From: Streptomyces achromogenes
GTDB lineage: Bacteria; Actinomycetota; Actinomycetes; Streptomycetales; Streptomycetaceae
Reading direction: 5' to 3'
Assembly (NCBI RefSeq): GCF_030816715.1
Contig: NZ_JAUSYH010000001.1
Span: forward strand, 1,054,001-1,118,000
Length of the DNA stretch: 64,000 nt
This document shows, piece after piece, positions 18,378-29,194 of this stretch; the stretch's first letter is position 1; the number at the start of each line of letters is the position of its first letter. The notes under the pieces were generated by a model. The model was not told the DNA's origin and did not search any database. It was given only the letters and a program-made list of their open reading frames with translations. A program made the translations under genes and the position numbers.

Positions 18378-19145
18378 ATGGGGTACGCAGACGCGCTGTT
18401 CGACCTGACCGGCCGGGTGGTCCTCGTCACCGGCGGCAGCCGGGGGCTCGGACGCGCCATGGCGTTCGCGGCGGCACACTGCGGAGCCGACGTCGTCGTC
18501 GCCAGCCGGACATACGACGCCTGCGCCGCGGTGAGTGCGGAGATCCAGAAGGAGACAGGGCGTGCGGCACTGCCGTACGCCGTACACGTGGGCCGCTGGG
18601 ACGAACTGCCCGGTCTGGTCGACGCGGTCCACGAGCGGTTCGGCAGGATCGACGTACTGGTCAACAACGCGGGCATGTCCCCCGTGTACGAGGAGCTGGG
18701 CCAGGTCACGGAGAAGATGTTCGACTCGGTGCTGGGCCTCAACCTCAAGGGTCCCTTCCGCCTGTCCGTGCTGGCCGGGAAGTGCATGGCCGAGGCCGGC
18801 GGCGGTGCGATCGTCAACGTCAGCTCCACCGGTTCGATCCGGCCGCGCCCGGCGATCGTGCCGTACGCGGCCGCCAAGGCCGGGCTGAACGCGGTGACCG
18901 TGGGTCTGGCACAGGCGCTCGGGCCGACGGTGCGGGTCAACACGCTGATGTGCGGCCCGTTCGCCACGTGGGCCACCCGGGGCTGGCAGGAGAACCCTGA
19001 GCAGCTCGCCGAGGGGGTGCGCCCGCACGCGCTGCAACGTGTCGGCGCCCCCGACGAAGTGGTGGGCGCCGCTCTGTACCTGATGTCGGACGCCTCGTCG
19101 TACACCAGTGGGGCGACGCTGCGGGTGGACGGCGGGATGCCGTAG
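18378..19145 (+). CDS. SDR family oxidoreductase (FabG-like)
   Basis: 255 aa from ATG 18378 (MGYADALFDLTGRVVLVTGG), with GGACGGGA upstream; an earlier in-frame ATG at 18279 would run through the operators and is rejected. Cofactor motif TGGSRGLGRAMAF, NNAGMSPV, catalytic Ser in NVSSTGSIRPR, YAAAKAG and a terminal GATLRVDGGMP. Probably an NAD(P)-dependent hydroxyacyl or alcohol dehydrogenase. Single-gene unit, divergent from the SDR/TetR unit and convergent with the CoA-transferase gene downstream. Confidence 0.85.
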   Translation: MGYADALFDLTGRVVLVTGGSRGLGRAMAFAAAHCGADVVVASRTYDACAAVSAEIQKETGRAALPYAVHVGRWDELPGLVDAVHERFGRIDVLVNNAGMSPVYEELGQVTEKMFDSVLGLNLKGPFRLSVLAGKCMAEAGGGAIVNVSSTGSIRPRPAIVPYAAAKAGLNAVTVGLAQALGPTVRVNTLMCGPFATWATRGWQENPEQLAEGVRPHALQRVGAPDEVVGAALYLMSDASSYTSGATLRVDGGMP

Positions 19146-19170
19146 CGGCCCCCCTGAGCCCGGGCGGCTG

Positions 19171-20208
19171 CTAAGCCGTGTCGTCATGCTCCCCGAGGCG
19201 AGGCGGCGGGCCGTACGACGGCTGGTGCCCGGCGATCCGGAACGGGCTTGCGACCAGGCGGTGTTCGCCGGCCCGCACGACCGCGTCGGGAAATTCGACG
19301 AGTGCCTGGGGCAGCGTGCGTACGGCGGCGGCGGGAACGCCGAGCGGGCGCAGCCGGCGTTCCCAGCTCACCGCGAAGTCGGCGGCCAGCGCCTTCGTCA
19401 CCGCGGCCACCACTTCTTCGCGGCGGGCCGCGCGCTCGGCCATCGTCAAGTAGCCCTCGATGCCGGCCTCCGCGGCGAAGGAGCGCCAGAAGCCGTCGTG
19501 GGTGATGAAGAGAGCCAGGTGTCCCTCGGCGGTGGGGAAGAGCTGGGCGGGGACGTAGTGGGCGTGGGCACCTCCCAGGCGGCGCGGAGCCTTGCCGTCG
19601 TTGAGCCAGGCCGCGGCGTGGTAGTTCAGCTGCGAGAGCATCACGTCGCGCAGCGACACCTCGATCTGGCCGCCGCGTCCGGAGACGATCTGGGCCAGCA
19701 GGCCCAGCGCGGCCGCCATTCCGGCCGAGTTGTCGACCGAGGAGTAGCCGGGCAGCGCGGGCGGGCCGTCCGGGTCGCCCGTCATGGCCGCGATGCCGGT
19801 GGCCGCCTGGACGACGTAGTCGAAGGCGGGCATGTCGCCCGCGTCCATGCCCCAGCCGGTGAGGGCCACGCACACCAGCCGCTCGTTGTAGGGCTTCAGG
19901 GCCTCGTAGGTCAGGCCGAAGCGCTCGATGGCGGACGGCTTGAGGTTGACCAGCAGGGCGTCGGCGTCGCGCACCAGCTCGTGCAGGCGGTCCTGGCCGG
20001 CGGGGGCGCTCAGGTCCACGCGGACCGAGCGCTTGTTCCGGTTGAGGCTGGCGAAGTAGGCGTCGGAGACCTGCCGGGACAGGTCGCCGCAGGGCGGTTC
20101 GACCTTGGTGACCCGGGCGCCCAGGTCGGCGAGCAGCATGGTGGCGTACGGGCCGGCCAGGATGTGGCCGACCTCCAGCACGCGCAGGCCGGCCAGCGGG
20201 CCGTTCAC
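19171..20208 (-). CDS. CaiB/BaiF family III CoA-transferase
   Basis: 345 aa from GTG 20206-20208, overlapping the stop of the luciferase-type gene (GTGA). Family III CoA-transferases move CoA between carboxylic acids or racemise alpha-methylacyl-CoA. Typical features: GLRVLEVGHILAGPYATMLLADLGARVTKVE in parts (LADLGARVTKVEPP), NRNKRSVRVDL, the catalytic Asp in AFDYVVQAATG and LPGYSSVDNSAGM. It is shorter than the usual 380-400 residues at the C-terminus. Last gene of the long leftward unit from 27353; its neighbours are a B12 mutase and an F420-type enzyme, so it may handle a branched acyl-CoA. Confidence 0.85.
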   Translation of the reverse strand: MNGPLAGLRVLEVGHILAGPYATMLLADLGARVTKVEPPCGDLSRQVSDAYFASLNRNKRSVRVDLSAPAGQDRLHELVRDADALLVNLKPSAIERFGLTYEALKPYNERLVCVALTGWGMDAGDMPAFDYVVQAATGIAAMTGDPDGPPALPGYSSVDNSAGMAAALGLLAQIVSGRGGQIEVSLRDVMLSQLNYHAAAWLNDGKAPRRLGGAHAHYVPAQLFPTAEGHLALFITHDGFWRSFAAEAGIEGYLTMAERAARREEVVAAVTKALAADFAVSWERRLRPLGVPAAAVRTLPQALVEFPDAVVRAGEHRLVASPFRIAGHQPSYGPPPRLGEHDDTA

Positions 20209-21161
20209 CGCAGGTCCGCCGCGATCGCGGCCACCGCGTCACGGGTGCGCAGTTTCGAGGCGACCAGTTCGTCCCGCCCGTTCCCCAGGGGCAGCAGCCG
20301 CACCGACAGATCCGTCACGCCCGCGTCCGCGAACCGCCTGAAGCGGGCCCTGATGGCCGCCTCGTCACCCGCCGCGCACAGGTCACCGACGTCGCGGGCG
20401 TCGCCGTACTCCAGCAGGCGCTGGTAGTTGGGGGACACCTCGGCCTCGCCGAGGATGCGGTTGGCGCGCTCGCGCGCGGCGTCGACCTCGTGCGGTGCGC
20501 ACAGACACACCGGGATTCCCGCGACGATGCGGGGTGCCGGACGGCCCGCGGTCTCGGCAGCCTTGGTGATCGTCGGGGCGACGTGCTCGGCGACCGACCG
20601 CTCGTCCGCCATCCACAGGACCGTGCCGTCGGTGTACTCCCCCGCGATGCGCAGCATCACCGGGCCGAGCGCGGCCATCAGGACCGGCAGGGGGGCGACA
20701 GGAGCGATGGTGAGCGGGTTGTGGACGCGGAAGAAGTCGTTCTCGACGTCCACCGAACCACCCCCGGACAGCGCCGAGTCGAGTACTTCCAGGTAGGCAC
20801 GGGTGTACGCCGCGGGCTTCTCGTACGGCAGGCCCAGCATGTCGCGGACGATCCAGTGGTGGGAGGCACCGACGCCGAGCGTGAGCCGTCCGCCCGCCGC
20901 AGCCTGCGCGGACACGGCCTGACGGGCCAGCGCGATGGGGTGCTGGGCGTGGACGGGGACGACGGCCGTGCCCAGTTCGACGCGCTCGGTGGCCTGACCC
21001 ATGAGGGCGACGGCGGTCAGGGCGTCGAAGTCGGTCGGCACCTGTGGCACCCACACGGTGTCGAACCCGGCCTCCTCAGCCCACCGGGCGTCGTCGACCA
21101 TGCGGGCGGCTTTGTGGGCGGCGTCGCCCCGTTCGGGGCCGCTCATCACTCCGACTCGCAT
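20205..21161 (-). CDS. LLM-class F420-dependent oxidoreductase
   Basis: 318 aa, the normal length for bacterial luciferase-like F420 enzymes. Features: MRVGVMSGPERGD, WAEEAGFDTVWVPQ, the ATERVELGTAVVPVHAQHP segment that lines the deazaflavin site, LTLGVGASHHWIV and EYTDGTVLWMADE. The family carries out hydride transfer between F420 and alcohols, enones or similar groups. It starts 1 base after the B12-subunit gene's stop and overlaps the CoA-transferase gene. In mycobacteria such enzymes are frequent in lipid and steroid islands; the substrate here is unknown. Confidence 0.85.
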   Translation of the reverse strand: MRVGVMSGPERGDAAHKAARMVDDARWAEEAGFDTVWVPQVPTDFDALTAVALMGQATERVELGTAVVPVHAQHPIALARQAVSAQAAAGGRLTLGVGASHHWIVRDMLGLPYEKPAAYTRAYLEVLDSALSGGGSVDVENDFFRVHNPLTIAPVAPLPVLMAALGPVMLRIAGEYTDGTVLWMADERSVAEHVAPTITKAAETAGRPAPRIVAGIPVCLCAPHEVDAARERANRILGEAEVSPNYQRLLEYGDARDVGDLCAAGDEAAIRARFRRFADAGVTDLSVRLLPLGNGRDELVASKLRTRDAVAAIAADLR

Positions 21162-21162
21162 G

Positions 21163-21563
21163 TCAGTCCTCCGGGGCTGTCAGGGCGCGGATGTCCGCGA
21201 CGATCGCGTCGAGCGGGGTACCCGTGGGGTACACCCCGGCGGCTCCGGCCTCCCGCAGCCGCGCCACGTCCGAGGCCGGGATGGTGCCGCCGACCACGAC
21301 GGGGATGTCGTCGCCGCCTGCGGCGCGCAGCGCCTGGACCGTGCGGCGGGTGAGGGCGAGATGGGCGCCGGAAAGGATGGACAGGCCGACCAGGGCGACG
21401 TCCTCCTGCACGGCGGTGGCGGCGATGTCGTCCACGCGGTGCCGGATGCCGGTGAACACCACCTCGAAGCCGGCGTCACGCAGCCCGCGGGCGACCAGTT
21501 TGGCGCCACGGTCATGTCCGTCGAGCCCGGGCTTGGCGACGAGAACGCGCACAGGTGTGGTCA

Positions 21564-21564
<1 letters not shown>
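21163..21564 (-). CDS. Acyl-CoA mutase small subunit, cobalamin-binding
   Basis: 133 aa from the ATG at 21562-21564, overlapping the large-subunit stop (ATGA). It is a complete B12-binding Rossmann domain: [18 protein letters not shown] with the DxHxxG motif (Asp15, His17 as lower cobalt ligand, Gly20), a [11 protein letters not shown] segment (the SxL motif) and VVVGGTIP (GG motif). It pairs with the adjacent TIM-barrel subunit to make a two-chain adenosylcobalamin mutase, as in isobutyryl-CoA and 2-hydroxyisobutyryl-CoA mutases and some methylmalonyl-CoA mutases. Confidence 0.9.
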
Positions 21565-23137
<1,573 letters not shown>

Positions 23138-23141
<4 letters not shown>

Positions 23142-24580
23142 GTCAGTTGGTCCTTCATCACCTTTCCGGTGGCGTTCAGCGGCAGCTGCGTGCGGAACGC
23201 GACGTGGCGGGGCACCTTGAAGCCGGCCATCCGCTCGCGCGCCCAGGCGATCAGCTCGGCCTCCGTGATCCCGGCGAATTCGGCGCGCGGGACGACGAAG
23301 GCCTTGCCGACCTGGCCGAGCCGCTCGTCGGGCACGCCGATGACGGCGGCCTGGGCGACCGCCGGGTGCCTCAGCAGAAAGCCCTCGATCTCGGCGGGGT
23401 AGGCGTTGAAGCCGCCGACGACGAACATGTCCTTCTTGCGGCCTACGATCCGCAGTCGGCCCTCGGAGTCCAGTGCGCCGAGGTCGCCGGTGTGCAGCCA
23501 GCCATCGGCGTCCACGGCCTCGGCGGTGGCCTCGGGGTCGTCGAGGTAGCCGCGCATGACGGAGTAGCCGCGCACGAGCACCTCCTGGTCCTCGGCGACG
23601 CGCACCTCGAAGCCCTCGCACGGTTTGCCCACGGTCGTGGCGACGGCCTCGTAGGGGTCGCCGGGCCGGGACGCGGTGACGGTGCCGGCCTCGGTGAGGC
23701 CGTAGCCGGTCATGAGGTGCGTGAACGGCAGTTCGGTGGTGATGCGCCGGACCAGCTCGACCGGGATGTCCGCCGCACCGGTCACCGCGACCCGCAGGGA
23801 GGACAGGTCGCGACCCGCGCCGGCCTCCAGCAGGGCGTGGTACAGGGTCGGCGGTCCCGGCAGGACGGTCACCCGCTCCTTCTCCACGAGGTCCAGCACC
23901 CGGTCCACGTCGAAGACGGCCACCGGGAGGACGGTCGCGCCCCGGATCATCGACGCGACCAGGCCCGCCTTGTAGCCGAAGATGTGGAAGAACGGGTTGA
24001 CGATCAGGTACCGGTCGCCCTGCCGGAGCTGGGCGAGATCGCACCACTCGGTGTACAGGCGCAGGGTCTGGCCGTGCGTCGTCATCACGCCCTTGGGCCG
24101 CCCTGTGGTCCCGGAGGTGAAGACGATGTCCGCCAGGTCGTCCTCGTCGGCCTTGGGGTCAAGAGGATCGCCGGAGTCGAGGAAACCGGAGGCTTTCAGG
24201 TCGATGACCGGAACGCCGGGCGGGCCGGTGAACTCCCGGTCCAGGAAGCCGTTCTGTACGAGCAGCACCTTGGCGCCGCTGCGTACGACGATGTCGTGGG
24301 CCTCCTCGTCGAGGAAGCGGGTGTTCACCGGCACCAGCACCCCGCCGGCCGTGAGCAGTCCGAAGGCGGCGACGATCCACTCGGCCGAGTTGGGCGCCCA
24401 CAGGGCCACCCGGTCGCCCGGGCCGACGCCCGCCGAGGCGAACGCCCCGGCGGTGCGCCGGACCCGGTCGGCCAGGTCGCGGAAGGTGAGGCGCACTTCG
24501 CCGTCTACGACCGCCTCGGCGTCGCCGAACCGGTCCGCCGTGCTCAGCACCAGTTCGGGGATGGTGCGGGCGGTGGTCAT
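23138..24580 (-). CDS. Acyl-CoA ligase (FadD3-like, AMP-forming)
   Basis: 480 aa. Adenylate-forming enzyme with P-loop VFTSGTTGRPKGVMTTHGQ (near residue 152), PFFHIFGYKAG, MTGYGLTEAGTVTAS, GWLHTGDLGALDSEGRLRIVGRKKDMFVVGG in parts, and a final NATGKVMKDQL with the catalytic Lys. The pattern, including FFHIFGYKAG and GFNAYPAEIE, follows the FadD3 branch, known in mycobacteria for activating a bicyclic steroid-derived propanoate; that substrate is not proven here. ATGA overlaps join it to the amidohydrolase upstream and the mutase downstream. A second relative lies at 60478-62052. Confidence 0.88.
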
Positions 24581-25755
24581 GCGTCGATCAGCCGGGCCAG
24601 ATTGCCGCCCATGACCTTGGCCTTGTCCTCCTCGGACAGCTTCGGGAGGTGGTCGACGTAGGTGACGGGGTCGGCGAGGCCCTCGGGGTGGGGGTAGTCG
24701 GAGCCGAACAGGACGCGCTCGATGCCGATGAGGTCGCCGAGTTCCGCCATGTCCTCCTCCCAGAAGGGGCTGATGTGGATGTGCCGCCTGAAGACGTCCA
24801 CCGGGTTCTCCCGGAACTCGTGGGGCATCTTCTTATGGACGTCGGCGAGCCTGCTCAGCAGGGGCTCCACCCACGAGGCGCCGTTCTCGATGACGGCGAC
24901 CTTCAGCTCGGGGAAGCGGGACAGCGCGCCGTGGCAGATCAGTGAGGAGACGGCGTCCTCGATCGGCCGCCACTCGTTGACCTGCCGAAAGGCGTTGGGC
25001 TTGAAGGGCAGGAACTCGCGCCGCCGGCCCTCCCAGTCGTTGGCATAGTTCGAGTAGCCGCTGTCGGAGGAGTGGAAGGCGACAAGCACGCCGGTCTCCA
25101 CCACCCGCTTCCAGAACGGGTCGAACTCGGGCAGTGCGAAGGACCGGGTGCCGCCGAAGCCGGGGACCGGCGCAGGGCGGATGAGGATGGCGCGGGCACC
25201 GCGCTCCACGACCCAGTCCAGTTCCTCGATCGCCTTGTCGACGATCGGGAGGGTGATGACGGGGACGGTGAAGATGCGGTCCTTGTAGGTGAAGCCCCAG
25301 GTGTCGTGCAGCCATTGGTTGAGGGAGTGGACGACGACGTGGATCAGCTCCGGGTCGTCCTTCATCCGCTCCTCGACGAGGCTCGCCAGCGTCGGGAACA
25401 TCAGGCTGCGCTGGATGCCGAGCTCGTTCATGAGCTCCAGGCGCGGGGCCGGTTCGCGGAAGGCCGGGATGGAGCGCATGGGCTCGCCGAAGATCTCCCG
25501 GCGGGTCTTGCCGTCGGGGTTGCCGACCCGGAAGTACTCCTCCATCGCGCCGGGGCGGGCGACGACCTCGAAGGTGGGGTTCGGGATGTACTCGCTGATC
25601 TGCCCGCGTATCGCGATCTTGGTGCGACCGCCGACGTTCACGTACTGGATGGCGCCCTGGTACTCCTCGGGGAGGTACTTGGTGAGCGCTTCCTGCGTCT
25701 CGTAGAGGTGGTTGTCCGCGTCGAACAGCGGATACGCGAGTTCACGAGAGGGCAT
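24577..25755 (-). CDS. Amidohydrolase-2 family protein (ACMSD-like metal hydrolase)
   Basis: 392 aa from the ATG at 25753-25755 with AAGGAGG upstream. Metal-dependent TIM-barrel hydrolase/decarboxylase: the first motif is FDADNHLYE (in place of the usual DxHxH), followed by GVLVAFHSSDSGYSNY, VAVIENGASWVEPLLSRL with the basic residue region, HIHISPF and the metal Asp in LFGSDYPHPEG. Relatives decarboxylate or hydrolyse ring-cleavage products and are common in actinobacterial steroid and aromatic islands. It has its own perfect operator (25775-25795) although it also lies within a longer leftward unit. Confidence 0.82.
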   Translation of the reverse strand: MPSRELAYPLFDADNHLYETQEALTKYLPEEYQGAIQYVNVGGRTKIAIRGQISEYIPNPTFEVVARPGAMEEYFRVGNPDGKTRREIFGEPMRSIPAFREPAPRLELMNELGIQRSLMFPTLASLVEERMKDDPELIHVVVHSLNQWLHDTWGFTYKDRIFTVPVITLPIVDKAIEELDWVVERGARAILIRPAPVPGFGGTRSFALPEFDPFWKRVVETGVLVAFHSSDSGYSNYANDWEGRRREFLPFKPNAFRQVNEWRPIEDAVSSLICHGALSRFPELKVAVIENGASWVEPLLSRLADVHKKMPHEFRENPVDVFRRHIHISPFWEEDMAELGDLIGIERVLFGSDYPHPEGLADPVTYVDHLPKLSEEDKAKVMGGNLARLIDA

Positions 25756-25766
25756 GAGATCCTCCT

Positions 25767-27353
25767 TCACCGTTTGCGAGAATCGTATTCTCGCATCGAG
25801 GGAGTGGCAATGTGCTTGCGAAGGACGAACTTCTTCACCTTGCCGCTCGGGGTGCGCGGGAAGTCCTCGACCTTGTGGACCACCTCGGGCCACTTCTGCC
25901 GGGCCAGGCCCGCGCGGCCGAAGTGCAGGCGCACCTCGGCGAGGCTCGGCGCCGACCAGCCGGGCAGCATGCGCAGGACGGCGGCGGCCCGCTCCCCCAG
26001 GCGCGGGTCCGGCACGGCCACCACGGCCGCCTCCGCCACACCGCCCAGCCCCAGCAGGACCTCCTCGACCTCCAGGGCGCTGATGTTCTCCCCGCCCCGG
26101 ATGATGACGTCGGCCTTGCGGTCGGTGACGGTCAGCCAGCCGTCGGCGTCGAGCACGCCTATGTCGCCGGTGCGGTACCAGCCGTCGGCGTCGAAGGCGG
26201 CGGCGGTGAGCTCCGGGTCGGTGTAACCGAGGCAGAGGTCGGGGCCGCGAGTGAGGATCTCACCGTCCTCGGCGAGCCGGACCTCCGCGCCGGGCAACGG
26301 GAGGCCGTCGGTGTGCAGGCGTTTGGCGGCGGGGCCGTCGTACGGGGTGCAGGTCACCGAAGGGTGCTCGGTGGAGCCGTAGGCCCGGAAGACGGTGACG
26401 CCGAGGGACTCCAGCCGGTTCGTCACGGCGGAGGCGATGGAGGCACCCCCCAGTCCGGCGTACTTCAGCCGCGCCACGTGCTCCTCGGTGCAGTCGGGGT
26501 GGTCGAGCAGACTGGTCATGTAGTACGTCGCGCCGCCGCCGACGGTGAGCCCCTCGGCTCGCATGAGCGCGAGCGCCCGGGCCGGGTCCCAGGAGTCGCC
26601 GAGGTTGACCGGGGTGCCGTCGAGGACCGGGATGAGGAACGCGTTGATCATGCCGATGAAGTGGCCGACCGGCGCCACTGTGAACTGCCGTCCCCGGTCC
26701 GGGGGATAGCTCGCGGCCAGCTGCCGGGTCTCGAAGCCGAGAGTGCGATGGCTGTGGATGACGCCCTTGGGGTCCCGGGTGGTGCCGGAAGTGAAGGCGA
26801 CGAGGGCGGGGGTGTCCGGGTCCACCGACAGGACACCGGCCAGCGGCTCGTCGGCGAGCAGCTCGTCGAAGTCCCGCCCGACGACGCCGACGACCGGCAC
26901 CTCGGCACACAGGTCCGGTCGGAACTCCGTCCGCCCGAAGCGCTCGGCGGCGAAGAAGGCCTTCGGGCGGGTGGCCTCGACGATGTAGCGGACCTCCTTG
27001 GGCCCGTAGAAGTGGACCACCGGGACGACGACGGCACCGAGGAAGGCCGAGGCCCAGAACACGGCCGCCGCCTCCGTCCAGTTGGGCAGCTGCATGACCA
27101 CCACGTCGCCCGGGCCCACGCCACGCGCCCGCAGACCTGCGGCCAGCCGCCGCGCCGTACGCTCCACGTCGGCGAACGTACCCTTCCAGGGCCGCACCTC
27201 GGAGTGCACGCGGAACTCCACGTCCCCGGACCTGCCCAGCCCGGCCGCCAGCAGGTCGCCCAGGGTCTCCCCGGTCCACCAGCCCTCGGACTCGTAGCGC
27301 GCCGCGAGTCCGGGCGGGATCGACCGCAGGGCGCCGGGGGGAATCGTCGTCAT
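25767..27353 (-). CDS. Acyl-CoA ligase (AMP-forming; cyclohexanecarboxylate-CoA-ligase-like)
   Basis: 528 aa from the ATG at 27351-27353 (MTTIPPGALRSIPPGLAARY), with GGGAGGAG upstream. Adenylation motifs: VAFTSGTTRDPKGVIHSH, VFRAYGSTEHPSVTC, GWYRTGDIGVLDADGWLTVT, RGGENISALEVEEVLL and terminal TPSGKVKKF with the catalytic Lys. The N-terminus and the HFIGMINAFLIP segment resemble ligases for cyclic acids. The last residues (SMREYDSRKR) are encoded by DNA that also forms a perfect 21-bp operator for the next gene. First gene of the leftward seven-gene unit; faces the reductase gene across the operators at 27376-27414. Confidence 0.85.
   Translation of the reverse strand: MTTIPPGALRSIPPGLAARYESEGWWTGETLGDLLAAGLGRSGDVEFRVHSEVRPWKGTFADVERTARRLAAGLRARGVGPGDVVVMQLPNWTEAAAVFWASAFLGAVVVPVVHFYGPKEVRYIVEATRPKAFFAAERFGRTEFRPDLCAEVPVVGVVGRDFDELLADEPLAGVLSVDPDTPALVAFTSGTTRDPKGVIHSHRTLGFETRQLAASYPPDRGRQFTVAPVGHFIGMINAFLIPVLDGTPVNLGDSWDPARALALMRAEGLTVGGGATYYMTSLLDHPDCTEEHVARLKYAGLGGASIASAVTNRLESLGVTVFRAYGSTEHPSVTCTPYDGPAAKRLHTDGLPLPGAEVRLAEDGEILTRGPDLCLGYTDPELTAAAFDADGWYRTGDIGVLDADGWLTVTDRKADVIIRGGENISALEVEEVLLGLGGVAEAAVVAVPDPRLGERAAAVLRMLPGWSAPSLAEVRLHFGRAGLARQKWPEVVHKVEDFPRTPSGKVKKFVLRKHIATPSMREYDSRKR
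25775..25795. promoter_or_regulatory. GAGAA-N5-TTCTC operator, locus 4, perfect 21-bp palindrome
   Basis: TGCGAGAA-tcgta-TTCTCGCA has 8-base arms without mismatch, the best copy in the window. It lies 20 bases upstream of the amidohydrolase start and inside the last codons of the upstream ligase gene. Confidence 0.8.
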
Positions 27354-27375
27354 GCCGGATACTCCTCCCTCGTAT

Positions 27376-27392
27376 GGAGAATTGCACTCTCG
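27376..27392. promoter_or_regulatory. GAGAA-N5-TTCTC operator, locus 5
   Basis: TGGAGAAttgcacTCTCG region: GAGA/TCTC arms pair with one inner mismatch. A decayed copy starting CGAGAAggtaag follows at 27398-27414, again 22 bp away. Lies between the divergent ligase and reductase genes. Confidence 0.6.
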
Positions 27393-27417
27393 CACAGCGA
27401 GAAGGTAAGTTCCATAC

Positions 27418-28423
27418 ATGGCACGGGACCATGGCTTCCATCCGGTGCGGATCACCCGGGTCGTCGACGAGACACCGGACACCCGCACCTTCACCCTCGA
27501 CCGCGCGCTTCCCCTACCGGGCCGGGCAGTTCCTGACCTTCAAGGTGTGCGGGACACTGCGGAGCTACTCGATGTCCTCCTCGCCCGACACGGAAGGGGA
27601 GGTGTGTGTCACGGTCAAGCGCGTGCCGGGCGGGCTGGTCTCCGGCTGGATGCACGAGCGGCTGAGGCCCGGCGACTCGCTGGAGGCCACCCTGCCCGGC
27701 GGTTCGTTCTGCCTGCGCGGGGACGCAGGCGACCGGCCTCTCGTCGCGTACGCCGGCGGCAGCGGCATCACTCCGGTGTTCTCGCTGGTCAAGAGCACGC
27801 TGGCGACGACGGGCCGTGACGTCGGACTGCTGACCGCACATCAGAGCGCCGGGGCGGCCATCTTCCGCCAGGCGCTGGACGCCCTCGCCGCGCGCCACCC
27901 CGGCCGGCTTGACCTGCGCCATCACTTCGACGACCGGGACGGGCTGGTCACCCCGGCGGAGATACGGGCCCTGGCCGACGAGGGGGCGGACTTCTACGTC
28001 TGCGGGCCGGAGCCGTTCATGGCCCTGGTCGAGCAGACCCTGACCGCCCACCGGATCGCTCCCGAGCGGATCCTGGTCGAGCGGTTCACCCCGACGGCAC
28101 CCGTGGAGGCGGCCGAGGAGGCGCCCGCCGGGCCTTCGGAGCCCGTCGCCGGGACCGTCACCGTCGACCTGCGCGGCGAGCGTCGTACCGTGCCGCAACG
28201 GCCCGGCGAGACGCTGCTGCAGAGCGCCCGCCGGGCCGGCTTCACGCCGCCGTTCTCCTGCGAATCCGGGGACTGCGCCACCTGCATGGCCCGGCTGACC
28301 GACGGCGAGGCCAAGATGCGGGTGAACAACGCCCTGGACGCCGACGAGGTCGCCGAGGGCCATGTGCTCACCTGCCAGGCCGAGCCGACGACCCCCGACG
28401 TGACCGTCGTGTACGAGGACTGA
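27418..28423 (+). pseudogene. KshB-like oxygenase reductase (FAD, NAD, 2Fe-2S), frameshifted near 27508
   Basis: ATG 27418 opens MARDHGFHPVRITRVVDETP and continues to FTLD; the rest is in the next frame from about 27510 (FPYRAGQFLTFKV). One extra base in the CGCGCGC run restores the expected DRAFPYRAGQF. Domains: FAD-binding barrel (RSYSMSSSP), NAD domain (GGSGITPVFSLVKS, YVCGPEPFM) and C-terminal plant-type ferredoxin with CESGDCATC and a fourth Cys in VLTCQAEP. The layout and ferredoxin tail match KshB/HmpA-type reductases that feed Rieske oxygenases; the only Rieske oxygenase in the window is at 33008-34291. A sequencing insertion is the simplest explanation. Confidence 0.8.
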
Positions 28424-28474
28424 CCCGGCAGCATCCGCATCCGCATCCGCCCGACGACCGACGGAAGGCCGCAC

Positions 28475-29194
28475 ATGGTTGAGCTGGAGCTGGAGGACGG
28501 CCTGGCGGTCGTCACCATCGATCGTCCGCACGCCCGCAATGCCATCGACCCGCACACCATGGGCGAGCTGGAAAAGGCGCTGGAAGCGGCTGAGGGCGCG
28601 CGGGCCCTGGCGGTGACCGGGTCGGGCGAGAAGGCGTTCGTCTCCGGCGGCGACCTGAAGGAACTCGCTCGGCTCCGCACCGAGGGCGAGGCTTCGGACA
28701 TGGCGCTGCGGATGCGGGCGCTGTGCGACCGGATCGCCGCGTTCCCCGGACCGGTGGTGGCAGCGCTCAACGGGCACGCGCTGGGCGGCGGCGCCGAGGT
28801 CGCGGTGGCTGCCGACATCCGCGTCGCCGCCGACGACATCCGGATCGGGTTCAACCAGACCAAGCTCGCCATCGTGCCCGCATGGGGCGGTGCCGAGCGG
28901 CTGGCGCGGCTGGTGGGGCCCGGTCGGGCACTGCTGCTGGCCGGCACCGGGCGGGTCCTGGAGGCTGCCGAGGCCGAGCGGCTCGGGCTGGTCGATCTGG
29001 TCCTGCCCCGCACGCAGTTCGCCGACCGCTGGCGGGAGGTGGCCCACTCCCTCGCCACCCCGCAGGCCCGCGAGATCAAGAACCTCACCACCCGGACCCG
29101 TCCTGCACGCGAGGCCGCCGAGGCATTCGCCCGGCTGTGGGTGTCCGAGGAGCACTGGGAAGCAGCGGAGAAGGTGATGTCCCGTGGTAAGTGA
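28475..29194 (+). CDS. Enoyl-CoA hydratase/isomerase family protein
   Basis: 239 aa, a little shorter than the usual 255-265. Crotonase fold: IDRPHARNAIDPHTM, oxyanion strand AFVSGGDLKELAR and the second oxyanion segment ALNGHALGGGAEVAVAADIR. The first catalytic-Glu position lies in GHALGGGAEVAVA; the second acid position falls in VPAWGGAERLARLVG. It would hydrate or isomerise an enoyl-CoA. Lies 51 bases after the reductase gene; its last codons overlap the start of the following gene, so the three form a rightward unit behind locus 5. Confidence 0.85.
   Translation: MVELELEDGLAVVTIDRPHARNAIDPHTMGELEKALEAAEGARALAVTGSGEKAFVSGGDLKELARLRTEGEASDMALRMRALCDRIAAFPGPVVAALNGHALGGGAEVAVAADIRVAADDIRIGFNQTKLAIVPAWGGAERLARLVGPGRALLLAGTGRVLEAAEAERLGLVDLVLPRTQFADRWREVAHSLATPQAREIKNLTTRTRPAREAAEAFARLWVSEEHWEAAEKVMSRGK

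Noticed and set aside
28431..28452. Short direct repeat of GCATCC units before the enoyl-CoA hydratase gene
   Set aside because: Only three 6-base copies between two co-directional genes. No dyad or known binding pattern, and too short to be called a regulatory repeat.
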